64,000 bases of DNA from Hymenobacter sediminicola (lineage in GTDB: Bacteria > Bacteroidota > Bacteroidia > Cytophagales > Hymenobacteraceae): the NCBI RefSeq assembly GCF_014250515.1, contig NZ_CP060202.1, positions 307,001 to 371,000 of the forward strand, in the 5' to 3' direction. The position numbers were made by a program, and so were the translations under genes. Numbering within the stretch: position 1 is the stretch's first letter; every line of letters begins with the position of its first letter. Shown piece after piece: positions 8,930-17,256 of the stretch. The notes under the pieces are model-generated. The model made no database searches. It saw nothing but the letters and a program-made list of their open reading frames with translations, and was not told where the DNA came from.

Positions 8930-10030
8930 ATGTCTGTTTCTCGTCTGTTTTTGTCTGTTCTGCTGAAGCGGCTGTTGGGGCTGTTTCTGGCCGTTGCTGT
9001 GCTGCCCGCCGCCGCACAGGCTCCGCTGGAAGTGCTGGTGGTGGCATCGTCGCACGTCAATGGCAGCCCGGCCGAAGAATACCGCCCCATCATCGACAAG
9101 CTGAAAGCCTACAAGCCCGACATGGTCTTCAGCGAAAATGTGTCGGCGGCCGAAATGCAGCAGCTTCCCACAGATGGCTACTCCCGGCAGATGTTCGGGC
9201 CGCGCTATCAGTATGTGCAGCGCCTCAGCCCCCGTGCTAAGCCGTTGTCAGATAAGGCCGTGGCCAAAACGGAAAAAGCCCTAGTTGGCTTTCCGTACTA
9301 CCACAACGCCCGCACCGACCTGGCCCGCCACTATGTATTGAACTACGACCGGTCGGGCGCTGAATACCAGCTTTACGTGCTGGAAACGCACATGAAGCCC
9401 CGGTTTGGCAAACAGGAGCTGGCCTACTACACCACCGTTTTTGGCAGCTCAGATTCGTTGCGCGCTAAGAAGCTGATCCGTCCTACCAGTGAATATCAGA
9501 CAATCTATTTTCCGCTGGTCTATGAGCTGAACCACCCCCGGATTTACCCCATGGACTGCCAGCTCTACGACGAGCCCTGGAGCCTGGCCTGGCAGCGTAC
9601 GCAGAAAAGTGTGGAAGCCCTGCTGGCCCGTGCCAAAGCCGACTCAACGCTGCCCGAAGCCGCAACGGCGCGGAAAATAGCCGCCTCGAAAAAAGCCTAC
9701 AGCCACTTCTGGAACGACATCAACACCAGCCTGGATGCCTATCTGGCCATGAGCACGCCCCGCTACGATGCGCTGGATGAGGCCTTCAACTTCTACGGTG
9801 GCGAAGCTCTGTACGGCGCTCCAGGTTTCCCTACTGAAGAGGTGAAAGCCATGAAAGCCCAATGGCTGCTGCGCAACCAGGGCATGTGCGCCAACATTGT
9901 GCGACAGGCGCGTGCCCAAGGCGCCCGCCGTGTAGTGGTGGCCGTGGGAGCTTCGCACGGTCAAATCCTGCGGGAGTTGCTGGCTCAGGTGCCGGGCGTG
10001 AAAGCCATCCGCTTCACCGAGCTGCCCTAA
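8930..10030 (+). CDS. Exported TraB/Tiki-like protein (DUF5694-type)
   Basis: A 366-residue protein with a long signal peptide (cleavage near AAAQA, residue 31). Two regions suggest the TraB/Tiki/EreA-like fold: VVASSHVNG near the mature N-terminus (His42), followed by SEN with Glu69, and VGASHGQIL close to the C-terminus. In that superfamily paired G-x-x-H motifs and an early Glu form a metal site. The match is by motif and layout only, and DUF5694 is my best family guess. Members are thought to be metal-dependent hydrolases or proteases, but activity here is not shown. It faces def across a palindromic terminator. Confidence 0.6.
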   Translation: MSVSRLFLSVLLKRLLGLFLAVAVLPAAAQAPLEVLVVASSHVNGSPAEEYRPIIDKLKAYKPDMVFSENVSAAEMQQLPTDGYSRQMFGPRYQYVQRLSPRAKPLSDKAVAKTEKALVGFPYYHNARTDLARHYVLNYDRSGAEYQLYVLETHMKPRFGKQELAYYTTVFGSSDSLRAKKLIRPTSEYQTIYFPLVYELNHPRIYPMDCQLYDEPWSLAWQRTQKSVEALLARAKADSTLPEAATARKIAASKKAYSHFWNDINTSLDAYLAMSTPRYDALDEAFNFYGGEALYGAPGFPTEEVKAMKAQWLLRNQGMCANIVRQARAQGARRVVVAVGASHGQILRELLAQVPGVKAIRFTELP

Positions 10031-10100
10031 CGCCCTTTGCATTATCAATGTGAGCTATACGAGTGCAGATGAGCACGTGACCAATACCTTGTGCCGATAA

Positions 10101-10136
10101 AAAGGCCTGCTGCAGTAGCTACTGCAGCAGGCCTTT
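10101..10136. terminator. Bidirectional palindromic terminator
   Basis: A perfect 36-base palindrome (two 18-base arms, no spacer), flanked by A on the left and by T-rich sequence on the right. It separates the convergent ends of the TraB-like gene (10030) and def (10162). Confidence 0.88.
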
Positions 10137-10161
10137 CCTTTTTCAGAAGCTGCGGTACGTG

Positions 10162-10761
10162 CTACCGCCGGCCCTGGCCCGCGAAACGCATACGGTAGTC
10201 AGCATTCACGTCGCCCTTACTGATACGCGTAAGCTTGCCTTTGATGAGCTGCTTTTTGAAGCCCGAAATCTTGTCGGTAAACAGCACGCCTTCCAGGTGG
10301 TCATACTCGTGCTGAATCACGCGGGCTGTCATGCCCGAGAACGTGTCTTCATGCACCTGGCGCTGCTCGTCTTCGTAGCGAATGACAATGGTTTCGGGGC
10401 GGTACACCATTTCGCGCACACCCGGGATGCTCAGGCAGCCTTCTTCAAAGCCCCACTCCTCGCCGGTTTCGCTCACCATCTGGGGGTTAATGAAAACGCG
10501 CTTCACACCTTGCTCAGCATCGGGCAGCGGTTCGCCGGTTTCTTCGTCTTCTGAGTCAATCATTGGCTCCGAGTCGATGACGAACAGGCGTATGCTTTTG
10601 CCCACCTGTGGAGCAGCCAGCCCTACGCCGTGTGCGTGGTACATGGTATCGTACATGTCCTGCACAATCTGCTTCAGGTCGGCCGCCGGAAAGTCTTGCG
10701 GAATATCTTTGGCGCGGGCTTTCAGTACTGGGTCACCGAAAGCAACTATGGGGTAAATCAT
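10162..10761 (-). CDS. def: Peptide deformylase
   Basis: A 199-residue enzyme that removes the formyl group from the N-terminal Met of new proteins. All three family motifs are present: GVGLAAPQ (45-52), EGCLS with the metal ligand Cys109, and QHEYDH with ligands His151 and His155 and catalytic Glu152. It carries an acidic insertion (about 65-85) before the second motif, as many Bacteroidota homologues do. Its ATG overlaps the stop codon of ruvX by four bases (ATGA, 10758-10761), so the two are translationally coupled. Confidence 0.97.
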   Translation of the reverse strand: MIYPIVAFGDPVLKARAKDIPQDFPAADLKQIVQDMYDTMYHAHGVGLAAPQVGKSIRLFVIDSEPMIDSEDEETGEPLPDAEQGVKRVFINPQMVSETGEEWGFEEGCLSIPGVREMVYRPETIVIRYEDEQRQVHEDTFSGMTARVIQHEYDHLEGVLFTDKISGFKKQLIKGKLTRISKGDVNADYRMRFAGQGRR

Positions 10762-11168
10762 CGGGATTCGAGGAAAGATTGCAGAATAAGGGTCGCCGAC
10801 ACCCGGTCGACGGTGGCTTTGTCGCGGCGGTCCTTTTTGCTGAGGCCGCCGGCCAGCATGGCGGCGTGTGCCATGCGTGAGGTATACCGCTCGTCTATCT
10901 CATGTACCGGCACCTCCGGAAACTGCTTCCGCAGGCTGCGTATCAGGCCTACTACGGCGCTGGTACTGTCAGTGGCTTCGTTGAGCAAAGTGCGCGGCAT
11001 TCCCACAACCAGTGCGTCTAAAGGCTCGCGCTGGTGATAGGCTTTCACAAAGGCCAGCACATCTTTGCTGTGCACGGTGTCAAGAGGGGTGGCAATAAGC
11101 TGGAGCGGATCCGTAACTGCCAGCCCCACACGCTTGTGGCCATAGTCGATAGCAAGAACACGGCCCAT
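10758..11168 (-). CDS. ruvX: Holliday junction resolvase-like RuvX (YqgF)
   Basis: A 136-residue RNase H-fold protein. The start at 11168 places the family motif GRVLAIDYGHKRVG (first catalytic Asp8) right at the N-terminus; an in-frame upstream ATG would add 46 residues that match nothing. Other conserved parts are DALVVGMPRTL and the C-terminal KATVDRVSATLILQSFL with its Asp. The family is linked to Holliday junction cleavage and to 16S rRNA 5'-end processing. It is the first gene of the ruvX-def unit. Confidence 0.95.
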   Translation of the reverse strand: MGRVLAIDYGHKRVGLAVTDPLQLIATPLDTVHSKDVLAFVKAYHQREPLDALVVGMPRTLLNEATDSTSAVVGLIRSLRKQFPEVPVHEIDERYTSRMAHAAMLAGGLSKKDRRDKATVDRVSATLILQSFLESR

Positions 11169-11219
11169 TGCGGAACAGGATGAGGAGTAAGCAGAGTGCA
11201 GCCGGTACGGCCGCCGCCC

Positions 11220-11227
11220 CAAAGATA
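11220..11227 (-). promoter_or_regulatory. -7 promoter element for ruvX-def
   Basis: The minus strand reads TATCTTTG here, an exact match to TAnnTTTG, about 52 bases before the ruvX ATG. No -33 TTG at the usual distance. Confidence 0.5.
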
Positions 11228-11344
11228 CGACGCCCTGCCAGAACCGGTAGTAGCCAGCTAGCAGTCTGCCGATTGAGCAATCCGGCTCACCGAGGATTTC
11301 GTACACTTCACCGAAGTGTTTTAATCTTCATATAATCATAAACA

Positions 11345-11352
11345 TACCTTTG
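11345..11352 (+). promoter_or_regulatory. -7 promoter element for the S41 protease gene
   Basis: TACCTTTG, an exact TAnnTTTG match, in the AT-rich leader. It would give a long untranslated leader of about 210 bases before 11568, so a second, closer promoter may exist. Confidence 0.4.
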
Positions 11353-11567
11353 TTTTGGCTGCCGGAGAGTTTACGCAGATTTGCACTCAATTCGACCCAA
11401 AATGGGAATATATTGGGCTAAAGAAAGATGAAATTGCATTGTTATCGGATAATTCATATTGCCTAATAGATGCCTTGATTTTCTTGGAAAAGTTTCAATA
11501 GATTTGAAATTCTGTGCATCTCCTCAAGTTTCTTTTATAGCCCAAACCACTACTCTCTCAGTATCTT

Positions 11568-13250
11568 ATGGCAGTCGAGTTTAAGCCTCAGCCGATGGTT
11601 TCTGTGGAGCCCGAGCCGCGCAATGCGCGGCGTCGGGTGCAGCAGCCGTTGTTGTTGGCATTAGTGCTGGCATGTGGGGTACTGCTGGGAGCCAACCCCT
11701 TCCGGCCGTCTGACCAGAATCCGAATGGCACGGCTCGGGGCTACCTGAAGTTCAAGGAGATTCTAAGCTACGTAGACCGCGACTATGTAGACTCCGTGGA
11801 TGCCGAGGCACTGTCTGACTATGCCATCGGGCGTATGCTGGAGCGGCTCGATCCGCACTCGGTGTTCATTCCGGCCAAGCAGCAGCAGCAGGCCTCCGCT
11901 TTTCTACAGAGTGATTTTGACGGGGTAGGGGTGGAGTTCAACATCTTCCGCGACACCGTGACGGTGGTAGCACCGCTCAGCGGCGGCCCCGCCGAACTGT
12001 CGGGCCTGCAGCCCGGCGACCGTATTCTGGCCGTAAACAACGAGCGGGTTTCCGGCAAGCAGCTGTCTACGGAACAAGTGTTTGGCAAGCTGCGTGGTCC
12101 GCGCGGCTCCAAGGTGCTGCTGCAACTGCTGCGCCGCGGCCAGGCCAAGCCTCTGAACGTCATGTTGACCCGCAACCGCATCCCCAACAACTCGGTGGAT
12201 GTGGCTTACCTGCTCGACGCGCAAACGGGCTACATCAAAATCAGCCGTTTCGCCAGTGGCACCTACGACGAGTTCAAGCAGGCGCTTGGCGACCTGCGCC
12301 GCCAGGGCATGACCAGTCTCGTGTTGGATTTGCGCGGCAACCCCGGTGGCTACCTCGACCGCGCCACTAAGCTGGCCGATGAGTTCATTGGGGGCACGCG
12401 CAAAATTGTATACACCGACGGCAAAGGCGACCAGTACGACACCCAGACCTATTCGCGGGTGCTCGGCGAGTTTGAGGAAGGCCCGCTGGTAGTGTTAGTA
12501 GACGAAGGGTCAGCCTCAGCAGCCGAAGTGGTGGCCGGCGCCCTGCAGGACCATGACCGCGCGCTAGTGGTTGGCCGCCGCACCTTCGGGAAAGGACTTG
12601 TGCAGCAGCCCATTGCCCTCAACGATGGTTCGGAGCTGCGCCTGACTATTGCCCGCTACTATACGCCTTCGGGCCGGAGCATCCAGAAATCATATAGCCA
12701 CGGCCTGGCGGCCTACGAGCAGGACCTGCAGAACCGGCTGCGCCACGGTGAGTTGTTCCACGCCGATAGCATCCATTTCGCCGATTCGTTGCGCTACCAG
12801 ACGGTGCACGGGCGCACAGTGTATGGTGGGGGCGGCATTATGCCCGACCTGTTTGTGCCGCGCGACAGTTCAGCTTACTCTGCGTACTACACGCGGCTGC
12901 AGAGCCATAATCTGGTGCGCGAATTCGCTATCAACTACTTCCAGAGCCACCGCCCCGAACTGGAGGCGTTGCGCCCGGAGCAGTTTCTGAGCACCTTCCG
13001 TATTTCGGATGCGCAACTGCAGGAACTGGCTGAAATTGCGGCTCGCGACGGTATGCCAGCTAACCCTTCGCATCTGCGCCGCTGCGCCAACCTCCTCCGT
13101 AATCAACTCAAAGCGTATATTGCACGTAGTGCCTACGGCAAACCGACGTATTACGCGGTGCTGAAGGAGCAGGACGCCGAGTTAAAGCTGGCCCTACAGG
13201 CCGTTGCCGACGGATCGGCTAATCCCATGCAAAAGCTGTCAATGAAATAA
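11568..13250 (+). CDS. S41 family C-terminal processing peptidase
   Basis: A 560-residue protease with an N-terminal membrane anchor or signal (about 27-42), a PDZ domain (about 118-195, with LSGLQPGDRILAVNNERV) and an S41 catalytic domain. The catalytic pair is Ser317 in GSASAAE and Lys342 in FGKG, spaced 25 residues as in Tsp/CtpA. VLDLRGNPGGYL is the conserved substrate-binding strand. It acts in the periplasm, cutting near C-termini of envelope proteins. About 140 residues follow the catalytic domain (after RYYTPSGRSIQ), a common feature of Bacteroidota homologues. A long AT-rich leader precedes it. Confidence 0.95.
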   Translation: MAVEFKPQPMVSVEPEPRNARRRVQQPLLLALVLACGVLLGANPFRPSDQNPNGTARGYLKFKEILSYVDRDYVDSVDAEALSDYAIGRMLERLDPHSVFIPAKQQQQASAFLQSDFDGVGVEFNIFRDTVTVVAPLSGGPAELSGLQPGDRILAVNNERVSGKQLSTEQVFGKLRGPRGSKVLLQLLRRGQAKPLNVMLTRNRIPNNSVDVAYLLDAQTGYIKISRFASGTYDEFKQALGDLRRQGMTSLVLDLRGNPGGYLDRATKLADEFIGGTRKIVYTDGKGDQYDTQTYSRVLGEFEEGPLVVLVDEGSASAAEVVAGALQDHDRALVVGRRTFGKGLVQQPIALNDGSELRLTIARYYTPSGRSIQKSYSHGLAAYEQDLQNRLRHGELFHADSIHFADSLRYQTVHGRTVYGGGGIMPDLFVPRDSSAYSAYYTRLQSHNLVREFAINYFQSHRPELEALRPEQFLSTFRISDAQLQELAEIAARDGMPANPSHLRRCANLLRNQLKAYIARSAYGKPTYYAVLKEQDAELKLALQAVADGSANPMQKLSMK

Positions 13251-13284
13251 TAGTAGTTAGAATTAGGGGAAAACTATACTGCAG

Positions 13285-13315
13285 AACGGCCGGGGTGGGG
13301 ACTCCGGCCGTTTTT
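13285..13315 (+). terminator. Rho-independent terminator
   Basis: Nine-bp GC-rich stem (13285-13293 with 13304-13312), a 10-base loop and a run of five T. It ends the S41 gene and may also serve the convergent transglutaminase gene. Confidence 0.85.
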
Positions 13316-13329
13316 GATTTTAACAACTG

Positions 13330-14337
13330 TTACTGCCCCAGATCCTGATACCGAAACTCCCGCGTCACACCATCGAATGGCTTGCCATCTACTTCGGCGT
13401 AGGGGTAAATGAAATAGTTGAGCGGCTGGCCTTGCTGAGACGGCCTAAGAGGTACATCGCGGCCTCGGGTGAATTCGACGCGGTTTTCGTCGTGGGCGCC
13501 GAAGAAGTAGGCGCGGCGGCTGGGGTCTTTGGCCGCTTCCGAGGCATCGACGGGTACCCAGCCAGTTTGCTTGGTGTAAAACTCAGCCCAGCAATGGTAG
13601 CCTTTGATTTCGCCTGCGCCACGCTCCGCAGGTAGCGGAAACCCTATGCTGAAACGCGCCGGGATACCCAGAGCACGGCAGTAGCCAATGAACACAGCGT
13701 GAAAATCGGTGCAGTTGCCGCGGCGGGCGTCGCAGGCATAGTAAATGTCGCCGCGGCCCCAGCCTTGGCCGGTTTTGTCGTACGTGACGGTGCTGACGAC
13801 GTGCTCATAAATGGCGCGTGCCTTTTCGAGGTCGGTTTTGGCCCCAGCTTTGGCCACCACTTCCTGCGCCCAGGTTTTGATTTTGGCATCCAGCGGCACC
13901 AGTCGGTCGGGGGCCAGCCAGCGGGCCATGTCGGGATCCGTAGGTTCGATGGAGCGGGTGTTGCGGACCTTCGCCTCTTTCGACGGTGAGAGGAACGGGT
14001 TCAGATGTTCGCGCCGTGTAGCCTCAAAACGCATAGCAACGCGCAGATTGGCAGCCTGAGAAGCCGATACTTTTAGGTGCAGCACCTGGTTGCCGTAGGG
14101 GGCTGCAGCAAGCTTGTAGGGCGCCGAGGCCGTGATTTTCAGGTTTCGGATGTCCTGCGAAGCGTCGGGGTGAGGCACCGGCAGCCACAGCTCCAGCGAG
14201 TCGGCTCCGGCTGGCAGGGCGGGGACGGTGGCCGCGTAGTCGAAGGTGAAAACGCGGGTGCGCGGTGCCGGGGAGGGCGCGGCGGCCAGCAGTGCAAAAC
14301 CAACCGGCAGCAGGCTACGAAAACGAACAGGGCGCAT
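13330..14337 (-). CDS. Transglutaminase-like domain protein, exported
   Basis: A 335-residue protein with a signal-like N-terminus (about 1-25). An N-terminal beta-rich region (30-110) contains ELWLPVPHPD, and a transglutaminase-like core follows (about 165-270). The catalytic triad is visible: Cys209 in GNCTDFHAVF, His248 in GYHCWAEFY and Asp264 in WVPVDASEA. This core works as a cysteine protease or amidase, or as a transamidase, and many bacterial members have no known substrate. It stands alone between a convergent protease gene and the divergent hmgA. Confidence 0.9.
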   Translation of the reverse strand: MRPVRFRSLLPVGFALLAAAPSPAPRTRVFTFDYAATVPALPAGADSLELWLPVPHPDASQDIRNLKITASAPYKLAAAPYGNQVLHLKVSASQAANLRVAMRFEATRREHLNPFLSPSKEAKVRNTRSIEPTDPDMARWLAPDRLVPLDAKIKTWAQEVVAKAGAKTDLEKARAIYEHVVSTVTYDKTGQGWGRGDIYYACDARRGNCTDFHAVFIGYCRALGIPARFSIGFPLPAERGAGEIKGYHCWAEFYTKQTGWVPVDASEAAKDPSRRAYFFGAHDENRVEFTRGRDVPLRPSQQGQPLNYFIYPYAEVDGKPFDGVTREFRYQDLGQ

Positions 14338-14527
14338 AAGACAGTGAAACAGCGAAGGCCAACAAGCAAGCCATAGCTACCCAAGACGCAAAAGAGGGTA
14401 GTTACGTTCCGGTACTGCCGGCCCTGCTGCGCCATGGCGGAGCAGGAGCGTGGGCTTCTGCCAAACTTCTTACCTTCACGCTACAGACTCCGTACCTCAT
14501 TTCCCACCCGCAACGCTCGTTTTCCGC

Positions 14528-15736
14528 ATGGCTTACTACCACCGCCTCGGCCAGATTCCGCGCAAGCGCCACACCCAGTTTCGCCAACCCGACGGCTCGC
14601 TGTATGCCGAGCAGCTGGTAGGCACGCTGGGTTTTCATGGTGTGTCGTCTTTGCTCTATCATAAGCATCTGCCCACCGAAATCCGCACGGTAGGCACGCC
14701 TGAACCGTATAGCCCCAAGTTGCTGAAAGACCGGCCGCTGGAGCCAGCTCACCTGCGCACCTTGTCCCAGACTACCACCGGTGGCGACTATCTGCAGGCC
14801 CGCCAGACCATGCTCGGCAACGCCGACGTAACGCTGAGCATCTGCAACCCCACGGAAAAGCGGATGCAGTACTATTACAAAAACGCGCTGGCCGATGAGG
14901 TGATTTTCGTGCACGAAGGCCGGGGCGAGCTGTGGAGCCAGATGGGCAAAGTGGCCTTCGAGCCCGGCGACTATATCGTTATTCCGCGCACCATCATCCA
15001 CCAGCTGCACTTCGAGGACGGGCCCGTGCGCCTACTCATCATCGAGTCGTTTAGCCCGGTGGAAACCTGCCGCCGCTACCGCAACCATTTCGGGCAGCTG
15101 CTGGAACACTCGCCTTACTGCGAGCGGGACATTCGGCCGCCCCACGAGCTGGTGACGGAAGACGTGCAGGAGTCGGGCGAGTACTTGGTTAAGATAAAGA
15201 AGGAAGGCCAACTGCACCACCTCACCTACGGCCATTCGCCGTTTGATGTGGTAGGCTGGGACGGCTATTTCTACCCCTACGCTACCAGCATCCACGATTT
15301 TGAGCCCATTACGGGCCGCCTGCACCAGCCACCACCCGTGCACCAGCATTTCGAGGCCAACAACTTCGTCATCTGTTCGTTCGTGCCGCGCCTCTTCGAT
15401 TACCACCCGCTGAGCATTCCGGCTCCTTACAACCACTCCAACGTCGATTCAGACGAAGTGCTGTACTATGTGGCCGGCAACTTTATGTCGCGCAAGGGCG
15501 TGGATCTGGCCTCATTTACGTGGCATCCCAGCGGCATTCCACACGGGCCACACCCCGGCACCGTAGAGGCCAGCATCGGCAAGAAGGAAACCCACGAGTT
15601 GGCTGTAATGGTGGATACATTCCGGCCGCTCTACCTGACCGAAGCGGCGTTGCCTTACATAGACCCGCGCTACCCCATGAGCTGGCAGCCCGGCTTCGTT
15701 CCCGACCCGCCGCGCTCCGCCGACATGATGGATTAG
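14528..15736 (+). CDS. hmgA: Homogentisate 1,2-dioxygenase
   Basis: A 402-residue enzyme that opens the ring of homogentisate to maleylacetoacetate in tyrosine and phenylalanine breakdown. The C-terminal cupin has YNHSNVDSDE (His303; Glu310 probably the acidic ligand) and GIPHGPHPG (His339), the iron ligands by comparison with the human enzyme. The N-terminal cupin half holds EGRGELWSQMG and FEPGDYIVIPRT. I placed the start at 14528 (MAYYHRLG); the frame is open for 26 codons upstream but that part lacks family similarity. No other tyrosine-degradation gene is next to it. Confidence 0.93.
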   Translation: MAYYHRLGQIPRKRHTQFRQPDGSLYAEQLVGTLGFHGVSSLLYHKHLPTEIRTVGTPEPYSPKLLKDRPLEPAHLRTLSQTTTGGDYLQARQTMLGNADVTLSICNPTEKRMQYYYKNALADEVIFVHEGRGELWSQMGKVAFEPGDYIVIPRTIIHQLHFEDGPVRLLIIESFSPVETCRRYRNHFGQLLEHSPYCERDIRPPHELVTEDVQESGEYLVKIKKEGQLHHLTYGHSPFDVVGWDGYFYPYATSIHDFEPITGRLHQPPPVHQHFEANNFVICSFVPRLFDYHPLSIPAPYNHSNVDSDEVLYYVAGNFMSRKGVDLASFTWHPSGIPHGPHPGTVEASIGKKETHELAVMVDTFRPLYLTEAALPYIDPRYPMSWQPGFVPDPPRSADMMD

Positions 15737-15856
15737 CAGTTGAGCAACATTGAGTTGTACGGCTTCCTGAATTTTTTCGGGAGGCCGTTTTATTTGCCGA
15801 AACCGCCAAACCACCCAGCGGTGTGGCGCGTATTTTCGGGGCAAAATTCAACTGCC

Positions 15857-16384
15857 ATGAAAAAAATACTGTTTGTTCTGCCGCTGCTGGCCTTGGTGCT
15901 GGCAGTGGGCTGCAAGAAGATTGATAAGCTGCTGACCTTCTACATCGAGGACTCGCAGAATATCCGCATTGCCAGCAACTTTCCCCTTGGTACGCTCGTC
16001 CCGCTGACGCCTATTTCAGTGCCTACCAAGTCTGAAGAGCGGTTTAGCAATGAGGGCACCCGCGCCGACCTGGTTAAAAACGTGAGCCTCAACCGCCTCA
16101 CGCTTACCATCACTGACCCCAGCAGCGAGAACTTCGACTTTCTGCGCCGCATCGAAATCTACATCAGCACCGACCAGAACGACCAGGTGCTGCTGGCCTC
16201 GCTGGCGCAGGTACCTGCCGGCCAAACCAGCATCGAGCTGACGCCCACCAACGCCGTGCTCGACAAGTATATCAAGGCTAGCAGCTACACGCTCACGACC
16301 AAAGCCGAAATTGCCCGGCCCATTTCCCGCGACATTACCGTGCGCTCCGATTCTCGCTTCAAAGTCACGGCTGACCCGCTGTAA
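15857..16384 (+). CDS. Predicted lipoprotein, function unknown
   Basis: A 175-residue protein with a lipoprotein signal (AVGC, lipid Cys19) followed by KK. The mature part is predicted beta-rich with segments such as LNRLTLTITDPSSENFDFLR and RIEIYISTDQNDQVLLA, which look like a single immunoglobulin-like or sandwich domain. I do not recognise the family. The start at 15857 is set by the signal peptide; the frame is open further upstream. It is 120 bases after hmgA and ends beside a strong terminator. Confidence 0.75.
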   Translation: MKKILFVLPLLALVLAVGCKKIDKLLTFYIEDSQNIRIASNFPLGTLVPLTPISVPTKSEERFSNEGTRADLVKNVSLNRLTLTITDPSSENFDFLRRIEIYISTDQNDQVLLASLAQVPAGQTSIELTPTNAVLDKYIKASSYTLTTKAEIARPISRDITVRSDSRFKVTADPL

Positions 16385-16392
16385 GCTCATCC

Positions 16393-16448
16393 CCACCACA
16401 ATAAAAAGCCCCGACCATGAAGATGGTCGGGGCTTTTTATTGTGGTGG
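16393..16448. terminator. Bidirectional terminator, perfect 26-bp stem
   Basis: Arms 16393-16418 and 16423-16448 pair without mismatch around a GAAG tetraloop. Internal A and T runs make it a terminator in both directions. It fills the whole space between the convergent lipoprotein gene (ends 16384) and the exported-protein gene (ends 16450). Confidence 0.92.
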
Positions 16449-16449
16449 C

Positions 16450-17235
16450 CTATTCTATCGGGTCGTCGCTGGCAATAGTGTTGTATAGCTCTACCATTTT
16501 TACCACGTCTTCCAGCTTATCGTAGCGCCAGCCCATAGCTTTAATCTGCTGCTCCATTTCCGACGCATGCTTTTTAAAGAGCCGCATGATGGATCGGTCA
16601 GGCGTCAGCTCAACAGCTACATCTGGTTTTTCGGGCTGTATGGCATACAGGGTAGTAGTCTGGGTCTGGTATGCCGGGCGCATTTCGGTGTTGAGCGCCA
16701 GGTTCATCTGGGGGCCGTGCTCCACATACACATGGCGCGCCAACAGATGGATTGCCCCGGTTGTGTTGAGAACCTGCAGCATACCGCGGCCGCTGCCTGA
16801 CCGCAATGAGCGGTACTTGACCTCCCGAAACTGCAGTGGCACCTGTCCGGCCGCCGGAATCAGCGTAAAGCCTTTCAGAGTGCCACCTGTATAGACCTTT
16901 ATTCCGTCTGGCGCTGCTGCATCCTGCGCCTCCAGCCATTGCAGCTTCAGGTTGTAGCGCAACCCCGACACCGGGCTGGTTTGCCCGTCAAGCTGCTGGA
17001 TGGTTCCGGCATGCCAGCTTTGTTTCTGGCCATAGTAGCCTAGCACCGGTGTGCCCGCAATGGCGGCTGCTCTGTCGCTGCTACGCTGGTTCAGGTTTTG
17101 GGTAGAAACGGTACGGCCACTCACAATGTCGGCCATATCCAGGGCATTCAGACCATTTTGGGCAACAGAAGTAGTGGGATGCACAAGGCAGATGGCCAAC
17201 GCCAAGCCAGGCACCAGAATACGTTTAGCTGTCAT
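16450..17235 (-). CDS. Exported protein of unknown function, tandem paralogue B
   Basis: A 261-residue protein with a signal peptide (cleavage near VAQN, residue 26). It is clearly homologous along its length to the gene just upstream: both have DMADI, the AIAGTPxLGYY segment, SGLRYNLKLQWLEAQDA, the GTLKxFTLxPAAGQ segment and a helical end with VKMVxxYNT. The middle looks beta-rich and the last 50 residues helical. I recognise no domain. The pair is transcribed in one direction, 21 bases apart, and this is the downstream copy. Confidence 0.75.
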   Translation of the reverse strand: MTAKRILVPGLALAICLVHPTTSVAQNGLNALDMADIVSGRTVSTQNLNQRSSDRAAAIAGTPVLGYYGQKQSWHAGTIQQLDGQTSPVSGLRYNLKLQWLEAQDAAAPDGIKVYTGGTLKGFTLIPAAGQVPLQFREVKYRSLRSGSGRGMLQVLNTTGAIHLLARHVYVEHGPQMNLALNTEMRPAYQTQTTTLYAIQPEKPDVAVELTPDRSIMRLFKKHASEMEQQIKAMGWRYDKLEDVVKMVELYNTIASDDPIE

Positions 17236-17256
17236 AGAAGCTGAAGTTGAAAAGAA

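Larger units (their letters stand above)
11169..11567. other. Divergent intergenic region, about 400 bases
   Basis: Between ruvX (minus) and the S41 protease gene (plus). The left third is GC-rich and holds a -7 element for ruvX. The right two thirds (about 11300-11560) are clearly AT-rich relative to the rest of the window and hold a -7 element at 11345. No open frame with coding features and no RNA gene was seen. Confidence 0.7.
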
